64,000 bases of DNA from Chloroflexota bacterium (GTDB lineage: Bacteria > Vulcanimicrobiota > JAMCWD01). Both the position numbers and the translations under genes were made by a program. How positions within the stretch are numbered: position 1 is the stretch's first letter; each line of letters begins with the position of its first letter. The stretch covers positions 1 to 64,000 of the forward strand of contig JAMCWD010000022.1 of NCBI GenBank assembly GCA_023475345.1, in the 5' to 3' direction. Positions 15,904 to 24,335 of the stretch are shown here, one piece after another. The notes below the pieces were generated by a model. The model ran no database searches and was not told where the DNA came from. It was given only the letters and a program-made list of their open reading frames with translations.

Positions 15904-16554
15904 CTATCTGAGTTTCTTAAGTCTTTTTACCTTGGTAACTTTCGGATCGGCCTTGCGGGCCTGTTCCGCTTCGGCAAAATGCTCAAGCAGGGAAAACTTG
16001 ACTTTTCTCATCTCTTTCAGTGTGAAGAATACGACGAAGAACATTATGGGGAAAGAAGGGACGGGCAGTGTAAATGCCAGCACAAGCCCGACAATACAGA
16101 TCGCGTCTTCCAGGAGGCTGGAATTAAAGTTGAAGCTTAGATAGTGTTTTGCGCGGGAAAGTATCCTGCTTCGGACCTTGGTTACATGGACGGAGGTTGT
16201 AAATAAAAGGCTGATGACAAAAGCCGCGATAATGTTTTCGACAGGTGTGGAAAAACTGTTTATCTGGGAGGCGACCGCCAGGAAGCTTGCCACAGGGCGC
16301 AGAAGGAGAAATATGTTATCGATAAAATCGTCCAGGATGCGGAACATGTCAACCACGATCTCGCCTATGGCCAGTAAGAAATAAACCGGGATCATGAATT
16401 TGGCGAAAAAGAAGGCGAAATAAGGCACGACTTCTATCTTCCCCGCCTGGTACAATATTGCCAGCAACAGCAAAGGCAAAAACGCCCTCAGGCCCGAGCA
16501 TATTGCAAGCGTTGCCGGGAAGAAAAGCTCCAGTAGTTGAGTCAATACAGGCAT
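15904..16554 (-). CDS. DUF4126-like integral membrane protein
   Basis: 216 residues from the ATG at 16554, preferred over an ATG at 16632 because GGAAGAAA lies five bases upstream and the longer version adds only a basic, SD-less extension. About five hydrophobic helices are visible, beginning PVLTQLLELFFPATLAICSG, with the family-like GLRAFLPLLLL segment and a conserved acidic turn (LDDFIDN). Function of DUF4126 is unknown. The gene leads into dacB on the same strand, so it may act in the cell envelope. Confidence 0.7.
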   Translation of the reverse strand: MPVLTQLLELFFPATLAICSGLRAFLPLLLLAILYQAGKIEVVPYFAFFFAKFMIPVYFLLAIGEIVVDMFRILDDFIDNIFLLLRPVASFLAVASQINSFSTPVENIIAAFVISLLFTTSVHVTKVRSRILSRAKHYLSFNFNSSLLEDAICIVGLVLAFTLPVPSFPIMFFVVFFTLKEMRKVKFSLLEHFAEAEQARKADPKVTKVKRLKKLR

Positions 16555-16652
16555 CAGGTTTCTTCCTTCAAGTGAATAATACGAAATAATTCTTCCCCCC
16601 CGCTTCTCCTTCCTCCTTTGATTAAAATTCATATAAATTTCAATTTAGGATG

Positions 16653-16681
16653 TTGTCTAAAATAGTATTAATATTTATAAT
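16653..16681 (+). promoter_or_regulatory. Promoter of the PPC-domain gene
   Basis: TTGTCT (16653-16658) and a perfect TATAAT (16676-16681) are exactly 17 bases apart and lie 31 bases before the ATG at 16712. The -10 box is enclosed by a nine-base inverted repeat, indicating repression at this promoter. Confidence 0.75.
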
Positions 16682-16693
16682 GAGATTAATACT
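16664..16693. promoter_or_regulatory. Inverted-repeat operator over the -10 box
   Basis: AGTATTAAT (16664-16672) and ATTAATACT (16685-16693) are perfect inverted arms separated by 12 bases, with TATAAT in the middle. A dimeric repressor bound here would block RNA polymerase. Which protein binds is unknown; the PPC/DUF296 product itself is one candidate. Confidence 0.6.
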
Positions 16694-16711
16694 GAGTGTG
16701 GGAGGGGAGTT

Positions 16712-17152
16712 ATGGTTACTTATGAAATGAAACCGGGGCGGAATTTCATGATCAGGCTTCCTAAAGGTGGGGATATCCTTAATGTAATCGAAGAGTTTTG
16801 TACCCAGGAGGATATCAGGTCCGCGGCATTATGGGGCATCGGCGCCCTCGATAAAGCCGTGATCGGGTTTTACGACGGAAAATCCGGCGAATATCTCCCG
16901 ATAACGGTTGACGGCCCACTGGAGCTTGCCAGTTGTATCGGCAACGTGTCCATGAAGGATTGGAAATCGCATGTTCATCTCCATGCCGTATTGTCGGACA
17001 GGGAGGGCAGGTGCTACGGGGGGCACCTGATGCCGGGGTCCGTGATTTTTGCAGGAGAATTCTATGTGCGGTCTTTGACAGGCTCTCCGCCGGAAAGGCA
17101 ACCTGACGCCGAAACAGGACTTTCTCTCTGGAGCAAGGGAGAAAAATCGTAA
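16712..17152 (+). CDS. PPC/DUF296-domain protein (putative DNA-binding or metabolic-associated)
   Basis: 146 residues. The whole protein is one PPC (plant and prokaryote conserved, DUF296) domain: an N-terminal LPKGGDILNVIEEFC strand-helix, the GIGALDKAVIGFYD core, and the metal-binding-like SHVHLHAVLSD...GGHLMPG block with several His residues. In plants this domain follows AT-hooks; bacterial single-domain proteins are trimeric and of uncertain role. GGAGGGG stands before the ATG, and a strong promoter with a palindromic operator lies upstream. A bidirectional terminator separates it from the convergent P-loop gene. Confidence 0.88.
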   Translation: MVTYEMKPGRNFMIRLPKGGDILNVIEEFCTQEDIRSAALWGIGALDKAVIGFYDGKSGEYLPITVDGPLELASCIGNVSMKDWKSHVHLHAVLSDREGRCYGGHLMPGSVIFAGEFYVRSLTGSPPERQPDAETGLSLWSKGEKS

Positions 17153-17240
17153 ACGGGTCGGGCGGCCTGCATGGAACCGAAATAAATTTTTACAGGTTAT
17201 CGCCTGTATTGTTGTATTGATTTTGTTTCGGTCATGCAAT

Positions 17241-17274
17241 AAAAAAAGACCCGCATCTCGGCAGGCCTTTTTTT
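17241..17274. terminator. Bidirectional terminator between convergent genes
   Basis: An AAAAAGACC/GGCCTTTTT stem with one mismatch and a 12-base loop is flanked by an A-run on one side and a T-run on the other, so it can work on both strands. It lies between the PPC gene and the convergent P-loop gene. Confidence 0.7.
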
Positions 17275-17289
17275 GCGATTAAAGTTAGA

Positions 17290-18282
17290 CTACACTTTTA
17301 TCGCCATGTAGGCTTCGATGAGCTTGCCGGCGGCCTCTTTGAGGCCGTTATGGAGCGACTTGATCTCCTCATCTTTCCATTCCTTTTTACGGATGAAGGA
17401 AGTCTTGTCAACGCGGTTATCGAACCTTGCGAGCGGGACGAAGGTATCTCCTCCGGCGGTTTTGATTTTAACCATGTTTTTCTTGCCGGATGTTTCAAGG
17501 AGGTAATCGATGTCATCACAACCGTAATCGTTCATCATGACGTCTATGGGGACGCCGTGGGCAAGTATGCTGCCGGGATCATTGGGGTCGGCACGGTCGA
17601 AATTTTTCCGGCGGGATTCCTCAGGAGAGACCCATATATATAATATGGCGGCGGCTTTGAGGATATCTGGGCTTAAGACGCCCAGGGAATATTCGTATCC
17701 CAGGGGAGCGGGAAGAGGCATGGAAGCGCCGTCCGGGCCTCCTCTTGCGAATTCGATTATAACTGTTTTGCCTTTCATGTCGGCCGGGTATTCGTCAAAT
17801 TTCTTCCGGTAAAGATCCCTTGTTTCATCTTCAAGCTTTTCAAGGAGCTTTTCGAATTTTTCCTGTGATATTTTCGGCCTGCCGCCTTCAAGCAGCAGCG
17901 GAGCCGAGCCCAGCTTTATCCTTGCATTGTCAAACCTTCTCAGTAAATTTTCGGCGGCTTTTTCAGGCATCGATTTCCTGTTGGCCTTCATGTCGGCGTA
18001 ATCTTCGTTCAGCATCTCGATTAAGATGCCCCACGATACCGGGTCTATGAAAGGCTTGTCCGGCGAATAGAAAAACACGGGCTTTTCTCCAAGCGCTTTA
18101 AGCTCGTCATCGATCCGGCGCATCATGTGGACATAAGGGAAGTCATCAAGCTGGACCATATCGCCGATATGGAACTCTTCCCTCAATGCCTCCGGCGAAA
18201 GGCTTTTCAGGTACGTGCGGACTTCGGACTTGCCCGAAGCAGGCAGTGCTATAAGCAGCACGTTGTCAAATGTTTCGCTCAT
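17290..18282 (-). CDS. P-loop NTPase/kinase-like protein, unknown function
   Basis: 330 residues. Near the N-terminus the sequence LLIALPASGKSEV (residues 9-21) is a Walker A-type loop of the small-kinase kind, and FHIGDMVQLDDFPYVHMMRR follows as a likely substrate region. Later blocks KTVIIEFARGG (Walker B-like strand) and AAAILYIWVSPEESRRKNFDRAD (a lid with clustered Arg) resemble nucleoside- or adenylate-kinase folds. The protein could phosphorylate a nucleotide or small molecule; no substrate is identifiable. AGGAGG precedes the ATG. It lies 43 bases after cutA on the same strand. Confidence 0.75.
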   Translation of the reverse strand: MSETFDNVLLIALPASGKSEVRTYLKSLSPEALREEFHIGDMVQLDDFPYVHMMRRIDDELKALGEKPVFFYSPDKPFIDPVSWGILIEMLNEDYADMKANRKSMPEKAAENLLRRFDNARIKLGSAPLLLEGGRPKISQEKFEKLLEKLEDETRDLYRKKFDEYPADMKGKTVIIEFARGGPDGASMPLPAPLGYEYSLGVLSPDILKAAAILYIWVSPEESRRKNFDRADPNDPGSILAHGVPIDVMMNDYGCDDIDYLLETSGKKNMVKIKTAGGDTFVPLARFDNRVDKTSFIRKKEWKDEEIKSLHNGLKEAAGKLIEAYMAIKV

Positions 18283-18325
18283 TTTAATCCTCCTGTATTT
18301 TCTCCCGCAAAAATGCGGTTTATTC

Positions 18326-18652
18326 CTAGTAAACTATATCCCCTTTTTGCGTTGTAGCTTCCTTGAGCCAGTTTGCATAAGGAGCGCTGTATTCTCGGAT
18401 TTCGATGGTTGCTATCTCCGGTATTTCAAAGCTGTTGAGCTGCGGGATGCGTTCTTCCAGTTTCCAGACAAGCTCGGAGCGGGTTCTCATGATGAGGAGA
18501 GTTTCTTCCTGCGTGATACACTCATCTTTGAACCTCACCCTTGTTTTCCCGCCAGGGATCATATTGACGCTTGCGACAAGGCGCTCATCTACAAGGGCAT
18601 TTGCTATTTTTTCGGCTTCTTCCGGGCGGCAGGTTGAAATTACAAGACGCAC
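18326..18652 (-). CDS. cutA: CutA divalent-cation tolerance protein
   Basis: 108 residues beginning at a GTG with AGGAGG six bases upstream. The family pattern is clear: ISTCRPEEAEKIANALVDERLVASVNMIPGG in the first part and ETLLIMRTRSELVWKLEERIPQLNSFEIPEI in the second, then the YANWL end. CutA forms a very stable ferredoxin-like trimer in the cytoplasm; a role in copper tolerance was proposed, but the biochemical function remains unsettled. Upstream is divergent from the OB-fold-like gene. Confidence 0.95.
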   Translation of the reverse strand: MRLVISTCRPEEAEKIANALVDERLVASVNMIPGGKTRVRFKDECITQEETLLIMRTRSELVWKLEERIPQLNSFEIPEIATIEIREYSAPYANWLKEATTQKGDIVY

Positions 18653-18776
18653 GACAAACCTCCTGGAGAGTTTATGACCTCTTACTTTCGATTTATATAA
18701 GTTTTCCCCTTCCCTAAACGAGGAATCTTAATGACTATAAAGAAATATAAAACGTAAAGAAAGGGGGATGAAAAGC

Positions 18777-19331
18777 ATGGATAAATGGCTGACCAGGATT
18801 AAGGATATCGTTGACGACCCGCATAAATTCGTGGACAAGGAAAATGTCATATTAAAGGGGATCTGCAGGAGTTGGCAGCACGAAGAGGGGAGGGCGGTGA
18901 ACCAGGGGCCGCCTGTCAGCAAAAGCGACTGGATTTTAAGGGATTCAACCGATGCGATCTATGTTCAGGGAGCGGTCCTTTTTTATCCGAAACATTTACA
19001 CCCTGTAGAAGACCTGGACAAGGAAGTCCTGCTTGCAGGCCAGGTGGTAATGTCTGAATCAGCTTCCCCGTTCCCGTTCATAAGTATGCCGGAGGAACCG
19101 TTGCCTTCGTATAAAACGATTAAAGGCAAGCTGAGATACGTTTCATTAAACGAGGGCGGATGGATACTGGACGGGTTCGATCTTAATTCATACCAGCTTG
19201 CAGGCGAAAGCGAAGAGCTTCATCAGCAGGATCTACACGTGGAAGTTACCGGTTTTGTCAGACCCGAACTGGAAAGCATCCTTGAAGATGAGATCGTTAT
19301 TCTCCAGGTTTGCGATTATAAGATTCTATAA
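18777..19331 (+). CDS. OB-fold-like protein with two domains, unknown function
   Basis: 184 residues from the ATG at 18777, chosen because the AGGGGG site is then nine bases away; an ATG at 18768 is too close to it. Residues about 20-95 read like an OB-fold nucleic-acid-binding or tRNA-anti-type strand pattern (VILKGICRSW, SDWILRDSTDAIYVQG, EVLLAGQVV). A second copy-like part follows (TIKGKLRYVSLNEGGWILDGFDL ... LHVEVTGFVRPEL). This is an inference from pattern only. The gene is followed by an intrinsic terminator and converges with the radical SAM gene. Confidence 0.65.
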   Translation: MDKWLTRIKDIVDDPHKFVDKENVILKGICRSWQHEEGRAVNQGPPVSKSDWILRDSTDAIYVQGAVLFYPKHLHPVEDLDKEVLLAGQVVMSESASPFPFISMPEEPLPSYKTIKGKLRYVSLNEGGWILDGFDLNSYQLAGESEELHQQDLHVEVTGFVRPELESILEDEIVILQVCDYKIL

Positions 19332-19369
19332 AGGCTTACGGGGCCGATGGTCCGGGACGATGACTCGAA

Positions 19370-19398
19370 GGGGCGAAAATTTCGCTCCTTTTTGTTTT
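19370..19398 (+). terminator. Intrinsic terminator after the OB-fold-like gene
   Basis: A nine-base stem, GGGGCGAAA paired with TTTCGCTCC (one G-T), is followed by TTTTTGTTTT. It lies about 40 bases after the stop codon. Confidence 0.85.
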
Positions 19399-19467
19399 GG
19401 GGCGGGGTCGTTGGATATGCAGGTTTGTAAAAAATTATTTCAGGCGCTGATGTGTCCGCTGATATTT

Positions 19468-20775
19468 CTATGTAAAATAATTATGGGGGCAGAAATTATC
19501 GCACGGCATAGGCCCGGGGCAGCGAATCTTTTCGATACAACAGATGCATTTATCGCTGGGTGAAATTACAGCAGGTTTCATGGCCCCCCATTTTTTCAAA
19601 ATGCTTTCACTTTCAGAATCTTCTTTTTTACCTGGGGGCAGCCTGCGGCATTGTAGGAGCCTGCCGTCGGGCAGGAGGGTCGCCTGGTTCGACCCGGCGG
19701 GACAACGGAAAGGCTTTATGCGGAGCAGGTCTTCATATTCCTTGCCGTGCCATCCGCATTCGGCAAGTATGACGGGGCATTTAAAATTTCCATCTCTGGA
19801 TTTCATGGTGAAAACTTTCATCTCTTCAAGGAGCCTGCGGTACTCTTCCCGTCCGGGGCGCTTCTGCCCGCTGTCGGAAAACGGGTGTGCCAGTACCACT
19901 TCGATGCCCCTTGCCCCGCTGTCGGCGCATGACGTTACGAGCGTTGTAAATTCGCCGATATTGTCTTTGTGGATGACGAGACGGATGCCGACGGGGAGCC
20001 ATGGGAACTTTCCGGTCAGATTTTTTATCAACGCCAGAGGCGGCGTTATATCGGGATATTTTTCAGGTTTTTTTTCGCTTCCGGAAATTTCAACCATTAA
20101 TGCACCCAGTCCGCGTTGCACCAGGTTTATGAGGCGGTCTTCCTGGGACAGCATCCCGGTTATATCGAGCCTTGCCGGGATGCCCAGGCCGGTAGCGGTA
20201 TCTATTATCCCTTCGAGATCCCAGGACAGGAGGGGTTCACCGCCTGTCAGGTAAAGCTCCACTTCGGGATATTCGCAGATTAGATCGAGGAGATGTTTTT
20301 CAACATCGTTCAGGTCGAGCCTTTTTTCGATTGATTCGACCGCCGGGCAGTAATAGCAATCAAGCGGCCTGTATGATGTAACCTGCCAGATGACGGCTTC
20401 CAGTTTTCGTTCCTGGCGGGGAATGAGGAAAAATGCAGGCTCAACTGTAAGCCGGGAAAGCAGTGATGAATCCGGGGATTTTTCCAGTCCGTCGCCGATG
20501 GTTGCAAGGAACCTGTAAATGGCAAGAAGGTTACTTGCAGGCTCCACCAGGTTCTTGCCGTGTCTGCGCAGGCTTTGTTCAATATCGATAAGCTGGCGGT
20601 AGCCCTTTTCAAGCCGCCTTGCGGCCACGTAGCGGTCGGTTACCTCGTAGGTCTCGGGCGACATGGAAAGCGAAGCCCCGACCGGAACATCGGAAGCCGA
20701 TTCTTCAGCGAGTTCTCTGGCCTGCTGGGGAGGGAAAGGCGACAGGAATGACCCCGGTATTAAATAGCTGCCCAT
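19468..20775 (-). CDS. Radical SAM/SPASM-type protein with a degenerate CxxxCxxC motif
   Basis: 435 residues. An N-terminal helical part (1-120) precedes a radical SAM-like barrel: the cluster loop reads RPLDCYYC, so the first cysteine of CxxxCxxC is Arg136, with only Cys140 and Cys143 left. The GGEP motif (178-181) that contacts S-adenosylmethionine is intact, as are later strands (PVGIRLVIHKDN). The C-terminus (330-435) is a SPASM-like cysteine-rich region with Cys 333, 340, 358, 376, 410, 412, 413, 419, 425 and 429, able to hold two further clusters. SPASM proteins usually modify peptides or activate sulfatases; here canonical cluster binding is doubtful. The codon is AGG, two base changes from Cys. 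No substrate-peptide gene is evident beside it. No clear SD site. Confidence 0.8.
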   Translation of the reverse strand: MGSYLIPGSFLSPFPPQQARELAEESASDVPVGASLSMSPETYEVTDRYVAARRLEKGYRQLIDIEQSLRRHGKNLVEPASNLLAIYRFLATIGDGLEKSPDSSLLSRLTVEPAFFLIPRQERKLEAVIWQVTSYRPLDCYYCPAVESIEKRLDLNDVEKHLLDLICEYPEVELYLTGGEPLLSWDLEGIIDTATGLGIPARLDITGMLSQEDRLINLVQRGLGALMVEISGSEKKPEKYPDITPPLALIKNLTGKFPWLPVGIRLVIHKDNIGEFTTLVTSCADSGARGIEVVLAHPFSDSGQKRPGREEYRRLLEEMKVFTMKSRDGNFKCPVILAECGWHGKEYEDLLRIKPFRCPAGSNQATLLPDGRLLQCRRLPPGKKEDSESESILKKWGAMKPAVISPSDKCICCIEKIRCPGPMPCDNFCPHNYFT

Positions 20776-20926
20776 ATTATTTCAATCCGTAGATTTTGAA
20801 CTTGTTTTATAGATATATGATAAAGCATCAGGTGCTCCCGGTCAAATTAATGAAACTCCAGGTTGACTTGAATGATGCTATAATTACCCGCTTCTTGTAA
20901 TTTCCCTTTAAAAGGCCGGACTGGTA

Positions 20927-21322
20927 TTATTCGCCCAACAACTCTTTGATCTTATCGGCGAGGACGGTAATGTCTATAAGGGGTTTGGGGAAATAGTAGT
21001 CGGCCCCTGTCTGGGAAATCAGCTTTTCATCGTCCCCTTCCATGGCGAAAGCCGTAAGCAAGATTATAGGTATATCGCCTTTTTCCGGCATTTCCCGTAT
21101 AAGCCCGGCGATTTTAACACCGTCAACATTCTGGTCCTGGTAAATGCTGTTCGCAAGAGAGATGTCGAGGACAATAAGCTGAGCCCTGTCTTCTTTGACG
21201 ATGCTCAGGATGCTTTCAACATCTTCTTCCACGACGGCTTTGAAATCGCCCATCTTGGGAAGCGCCACTTCCATGAGCTTTGCATTCAGAGGGTCGTCTT
21301 CGACTATCAGGATGGTCTTCAA
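20927..21322 (-). CDS. Stand-alone response regulator receiver
   Basis: 131 residues, one CheY-like domain: acidic pair in IVEDDP at the N-terminus, phospho-acceptor Asp in IVLDIS, LLTAFA with the conserved Thr, and FPKPL with the conserved Lys. An insertion (NSIYQDQNV) follows the phosphorylation site. No output domain. Likely a cytoplasmic signalling protein or phosphate sink; its kinase is not adjacent. The gene is isolated between the divergent operon at 21.7 kb and the radical SAM gene, about 150 bases upstream of the latter. Confidence 0.92.
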   Translation of the reverse strand: MKTILIVEDDPLNAKLMEVALPKMGDFKAVVEEDVESILSIVKEDRAQLIVLDISLANSIYQDQNVDGVKIAGLIREMPEKGDIPIILLTAFAMEGDDEKLISQTGADYYFPKPLIDITVLADKIKELLGE

Positions 21323-21404
21323 TTTCAGTTTTCTCCTTCGGCTTATTTTAGCGACGGGGAAAATTCTCTCTTAAGAACCGGTACCCTTCTATTTCCATAA
21401 TAAA

Positions 21405-21623
21405 TTACCTTCTCCGGTTTGAACAACAGGGTACAAAGATGTCGGGCTGTAATTTTATTTTATCCTTTTCCAGGCAGCCATTCAAGTAAAATTCCAATAA
21501 CCGTCTGAAAGAACTAGGGCCAAAGCCTGATATTTCTCCGGCATTACGCATGGAGAGGGCCGGGTGCAGAAGTTCAGAAACATATTGTCCGGGGAAAAGA
21601 GGGATAAGGATGAACGTCCACAC
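21405..21623 (-). CDS. Doubtful small ORF or gene remnant
   Basis: A 72-codon frame from GTG at 21623, with GGAG close upstream. The translation has a natural composition in its centre (HPALSMRNAGEISGFGPSS, then FRRLLEFYLNGC), and the frame stays open for about 20 codons upstream of the GTG. It could be the tail of a decayed gene. No family is recognised. The rest of the 21323-21769 gap holds only the promoter of the next operon. Confidence 0.25.
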   Translation of the reverse strand: MWTFILIPLFPGQYVSELLHPALSMRNAGEISGFGPSSFRRLLEFYLNGCLEKDKIKLQPDIFVPCCSNRRR

Positions 21624-21706
21624 CAGGCTCCGGGCTGCAAAACGCCCCTGGATGTTGCTTGTGAAAATAAGCCACAGTCCAATATGTTACGGACTTATAT
21701 TCCGTA

Positions 21707-21735
21707 TTGAGTTTTTTCCTGAATAGTAATATAAT
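21707..21735 (+). promoter_or_regulatory. Sigma-70-type promoter of the truB-amrS-HK/RR operon
   Basis: TTGAGT (21707-21712) and a perfect TATAAT (21730-21735) are 17 bases apart, 34 bases before the ATG at 21770, which has GAGGAGG upstream. Confidence 0.8.
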
Positions 21736-21769
21736 ATTCAACATGTAACGATCGAGGAGGCTTCAATCA

Positions 21770-22300
21770 ATGTCCATAAAGGCCCCCAAGGTATTTATTG
21801 TAGCAGTTCTGATATTTATAGCGCTTGTGGTTTCGGTGAATGCCGCCCAGGAAAAAGAAGAGTACGCCGCAAGCGGCGTCTTGATAAACCAGCAAATGAT
21901 TTCGCCGGGAGAATCTCTCCTGACGCTTATAGGTGTAGCGGGGTTCCCGGATCATATCCGTGCCATGAGGGGCAAGGAGAATGAGAACGACTATATCCTT
22001 ATGAACTATTACACTTACGGGGTATCTTTCGATATAACCAGCGATACGAACGTCATAAAAGGGATTTTAATAGAAGAAAATAATATCGAGATACAGGGGG
22101 TGCCGTTTAAAATAGGCGAACCTTACAAGAAAGCGGTTGACGAATGGGGCAAGCCCGATAAGGAATACCCGGGGGTCATCGTTTTCTGGAAAAGGGGCAT
22201 TTACTTCGGCGTTGAAGAAAAGGGGAAGATTTCCCATATATTCATAACTTCGCCGGGCAAGTTTGATGATGAAAAAAAACCGGCAGGAAAAAAGGGATAA
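21770..22300 (+). CDS. Secreted protein of unknown function, 176 residues
   Basis: A signal peptide (residues 1-25, ending VNA-AQ) is followed by a small soluble domain. Two similar segments, LLTLIGVAGFPDHIR at about 51-65 and YKKAVDEWGKPDKEYPGVIVFW near 122-143, look like the repeated helix-turn of SmpA/BLIP-type folds, in which a GxP (here GKP, GFP) turn recurs. This fold assignment is tentative. GAGGAGG stands before the ATG. Its last 35 bases overlap the start of truB, so translation of the two is probably coupled. Confidence 0.75.
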   Translation: MSIKAPKVFIVAVLIFIALVVSVNAAQEKEEYAASGVLINQQMISPGESLLTLIGVAGFPDHIRAMRGKENENDYILMNYYTYGVSFDITSDTNVIKGILIEENNIEIQGVPFKIGEPYKKAVDEWGKPDKEYPGVIVFWKRGIYFGVEEKGKISHIFITSPGKFDDEKKPAGKKG

Positions 22301-23213
22301 GATCCCTTACTTCGGATTTATAAATTTAAAAAAGTCGCCCGGCAAGACTTCTCATGATTGTGTAAATATAATCAGGTGCCTGTTCGGAACAAAGAAAGTC
22401 GGCCATCTCGGCACGCTTGATCCACTGGCTTCGGGTGTTCTCCCCGTTGCAATCGGCAGGGCCACGCGCCTTATCGGGTATGTGCGGAAGGAACCCAAAA
22501 TATACCGTGCGGAATTCATCCTGGGAATCACGACAGATACCGACGATTTAGAAGGCGAAATCCTGAAAAAAGCGGATGTCCCCGATTTTGCCGAAAGCCT
22601 TATACTTTTGACGCTGGAACAGTTTAAAGGCAAAATCATGCAAAGGCCTCCTTTGTTTTCGGCCGTCCATCATAACGGTAGGAGGCTTTACCAGCTTGCC
22701 CGCAGAGGAGAAAGCGTAGAGCCTGAAACGCGCGCGGTGGAATTGTTCAGGATCGAGCTTCTCAGGTGGGAGAAGCCGAAAATCGAGCTTGAAATAGAAT
22801 GCGGGAGCGGGTTTTACGTTAGATCCCTTGCAAGGGATGTCGGCGAAAAACTCGGATGTGGCGCCTGCCTTGCGTCACTTGAAAGAACACGAAGCGGCCC
22901 CTTTTCGATTGAAGATTCATACTCGGTTGAAGACCTTGCCGGCATGGAAGACGGAGAGGAGCTTGAAAAAGCCGTCATTTCCCCTGAAGATATTTTGAAA
23001 AATCTGCCGTCCGTTATAGTGGACAAAGCAGGGGAGGATGCGCTGGCTTACGGGATAAGGATAAGCGCGCCTGAAAATTTCAATGTCCCCGAGGGGGAGG
23101 CGGTCATGCTCCTGAATGAAAGCAATAAAATTCTCGCCGTGGGTAAGATCAATACAGATGAAATAGCGCCGCTGCGGGTATTTGTCGAGCCTTACAAAAG
23201 AGGGGATTTTTAA
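22266..23213 (+). CDS. truB: tRNA pseudouridine-55 synthase
   Basis: 315 residues from the ATG at 22266, overlapping the previous gene by 35 bases. The TruB signature is intact: INLKKSPGKTSHDCVN, then GHLGTLDPLASGVLPVAIGRATRL with the catalytic Asp, later KGKIMQRPPLFSAVHHNGRRLYQLARRG and CGSGFYVRSLARDVG. The enzyme converts uridine 55 in the T-loop of tRNAs. It is the second gene of a five-gene plus-strand operon. A C-terminal PUA-like extension is present (residues 240-315). Confidence 0.97.
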   Translation: MMKKNRQEKRDKIPYFGFINLKKSPGKTSHDCVNIIRCLFGTKKVGHLGTLDPLASGVLPVAIGRATRLIGYVRKEPKIYRAEFILGITTDTDDLEGEILKKADVPDFAESLILLTLEQFKGKIMQRPPLFSAVHHNGRRLYQLARRGESVEPETRAVELFRIELLRWEKPKIELEIECGSGFYVRSLARDVGEKLGCGACLASLERTRSGPFSIEDSYSVEDLAGMEDGEELEKAVISPEDILKNLPSVIVDKAGEDALAYGIRISAPENFNVPEGEAVMLLNESNKILAVGKINTDEIAPLRVFVEPYKRGDF

Positions 23214-23249
23214 CCTGTACGGTGAATCTCTAAAGGGAAGGTGATTTTT

Positions 23250-24314
23250 ATGGCGCTGGAAAAAGAGGCCCTTTATTACAGGAAAGAAGACGATTCTTTA
23301 CGCTGTCTCTTATGCCCACATGGCTGCCTGATTAAAGACGGAAGGGTTGGCATCTGCCGCGTGAGGGAAAACAAGGGCGGCAGGCTCATAGCCCTGACTT
23401 ACGGCCGCGTTACCTCCGCAGGGCTTGACCCGGTTGAAAAGAAGCCGTTATATCATTTCAAGCCGGGTTCCATGATCCTTTCCGTAGGGACGCTTGGCTG
23501 TAATTTCAAATGCGCTTTCTGCCAGAACTGGAGCATAAGCCAGTGCCCGCCCGCCGAAGATGCGGAAGAAGTAATAAAGGCCGGAACGAAGATTTTAATG
23601 CCGGACGACCTGGTTAAGGCCGCGGCGGATACCGCCGGGGAGGGGAATATCGGCATAGCTTATACTTACAACGAACCGTCGATATGGTTTGAATATGTTC
23701 TGGAATGTTCAAAAAAATCCGTCGAGAAAGGCCTGGATAATGTCCTTGTAACCAACGGCTATATAAACCGGGAGCCCCTGAAGGAGCTTCTCCCCTATAT
23801 TTCGGCCATGAACGTGGATTTGAAATCCATTAAAGACGAATTCTACAGGAAACTGTGCGGAGGCCGGGTCGGGCCGGTGCTTGAGACTTTGAAAACGGTC
23901 AATGGAAAAGTCGAGCTCGAAATAACCAACCTGCTTATTACAGGAGAAAACGATTCGGAAGAAGATATAAAAGGGCTTGTTGACTGGGTTGCGGACAACC
24001 TGGGGGCGGATGTCCCGGTACACTTCTCCAGGTATCGTCCTGATTTTCGTTTCGATGCTCCTCCCACACCCGCCGGAAGCCTGGAGACGGCATACCGTAT
24101 CGCCAGGGAAAAATTGAAATATGTTTATATCGGGAACATGCCGGGGCATCCCGGCGATAATACGTATTGTCCCGGTTGTAATGAGCCGGTGATGACCCGT
24201 TACGGCTTCACATTAAGCGATTATGCAATTGACGGCGAGGGCAGGTGCCGCCATTGCGGAGAGCCGATAAACCTTAAGGGTCCGGGGAGGCCTCATAAAG
24301 CTTTTTTTATATAA
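23250..24314 (+). CDS. amrS: AmmeMemoRadiSAM-system radical SAM protein
   Basis: 354 residues from the ATG at 23250. The canonical radical SAM motif CNFKCAFC is intact, preceded by the N-terminal cysteine set CLLCPHGC...GICRVRE typical of AmrS, and the C-terminus adds two further CxxC pairs (CPGC, CRHC). The usual partners, AMMECR1 (AmrA) and MEMO (AmrB), are not in this window. A biological role is not firmly known, though the three proteins co-occur widely. The RBS GGGAAGG lies upstream; the gene is between truB and the two-component genes. Confidence 0.92.
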   Translation: MALEKEALYYRKEDDSLRCLLCPHGCLIKDGRVGICRVRENKGGRLIALTYGRVTSAGLDPVEKKPLYHFKPGSMILSVGTLGCNFKCAFCQNWSISQCPPAEDAEEVIKAGTKILMPDDLVKAAADTAGEGNIGIAYTYNEPSIWFEYVLECSKKSVEKGLDNVLVTNGYINREPLKELLPYISAMNVDLKSIKDEFYRKLCGGRVGPVLETLKTVNGKVELEITNLLITGENDSEEDIKGLVDWVADNLGADVPVHFSRYRPDFRFDAPPTPAGSLETAYRIAREKLKYVYIGNMPGHPGDNTYCPGCNEPVMTRYGFTLSDYAIDGEGRCRHCGEPINLKGPGRPHKAFFI

Positions 24315-24335
24315 CGAACGAACGGGGATAAGCAG

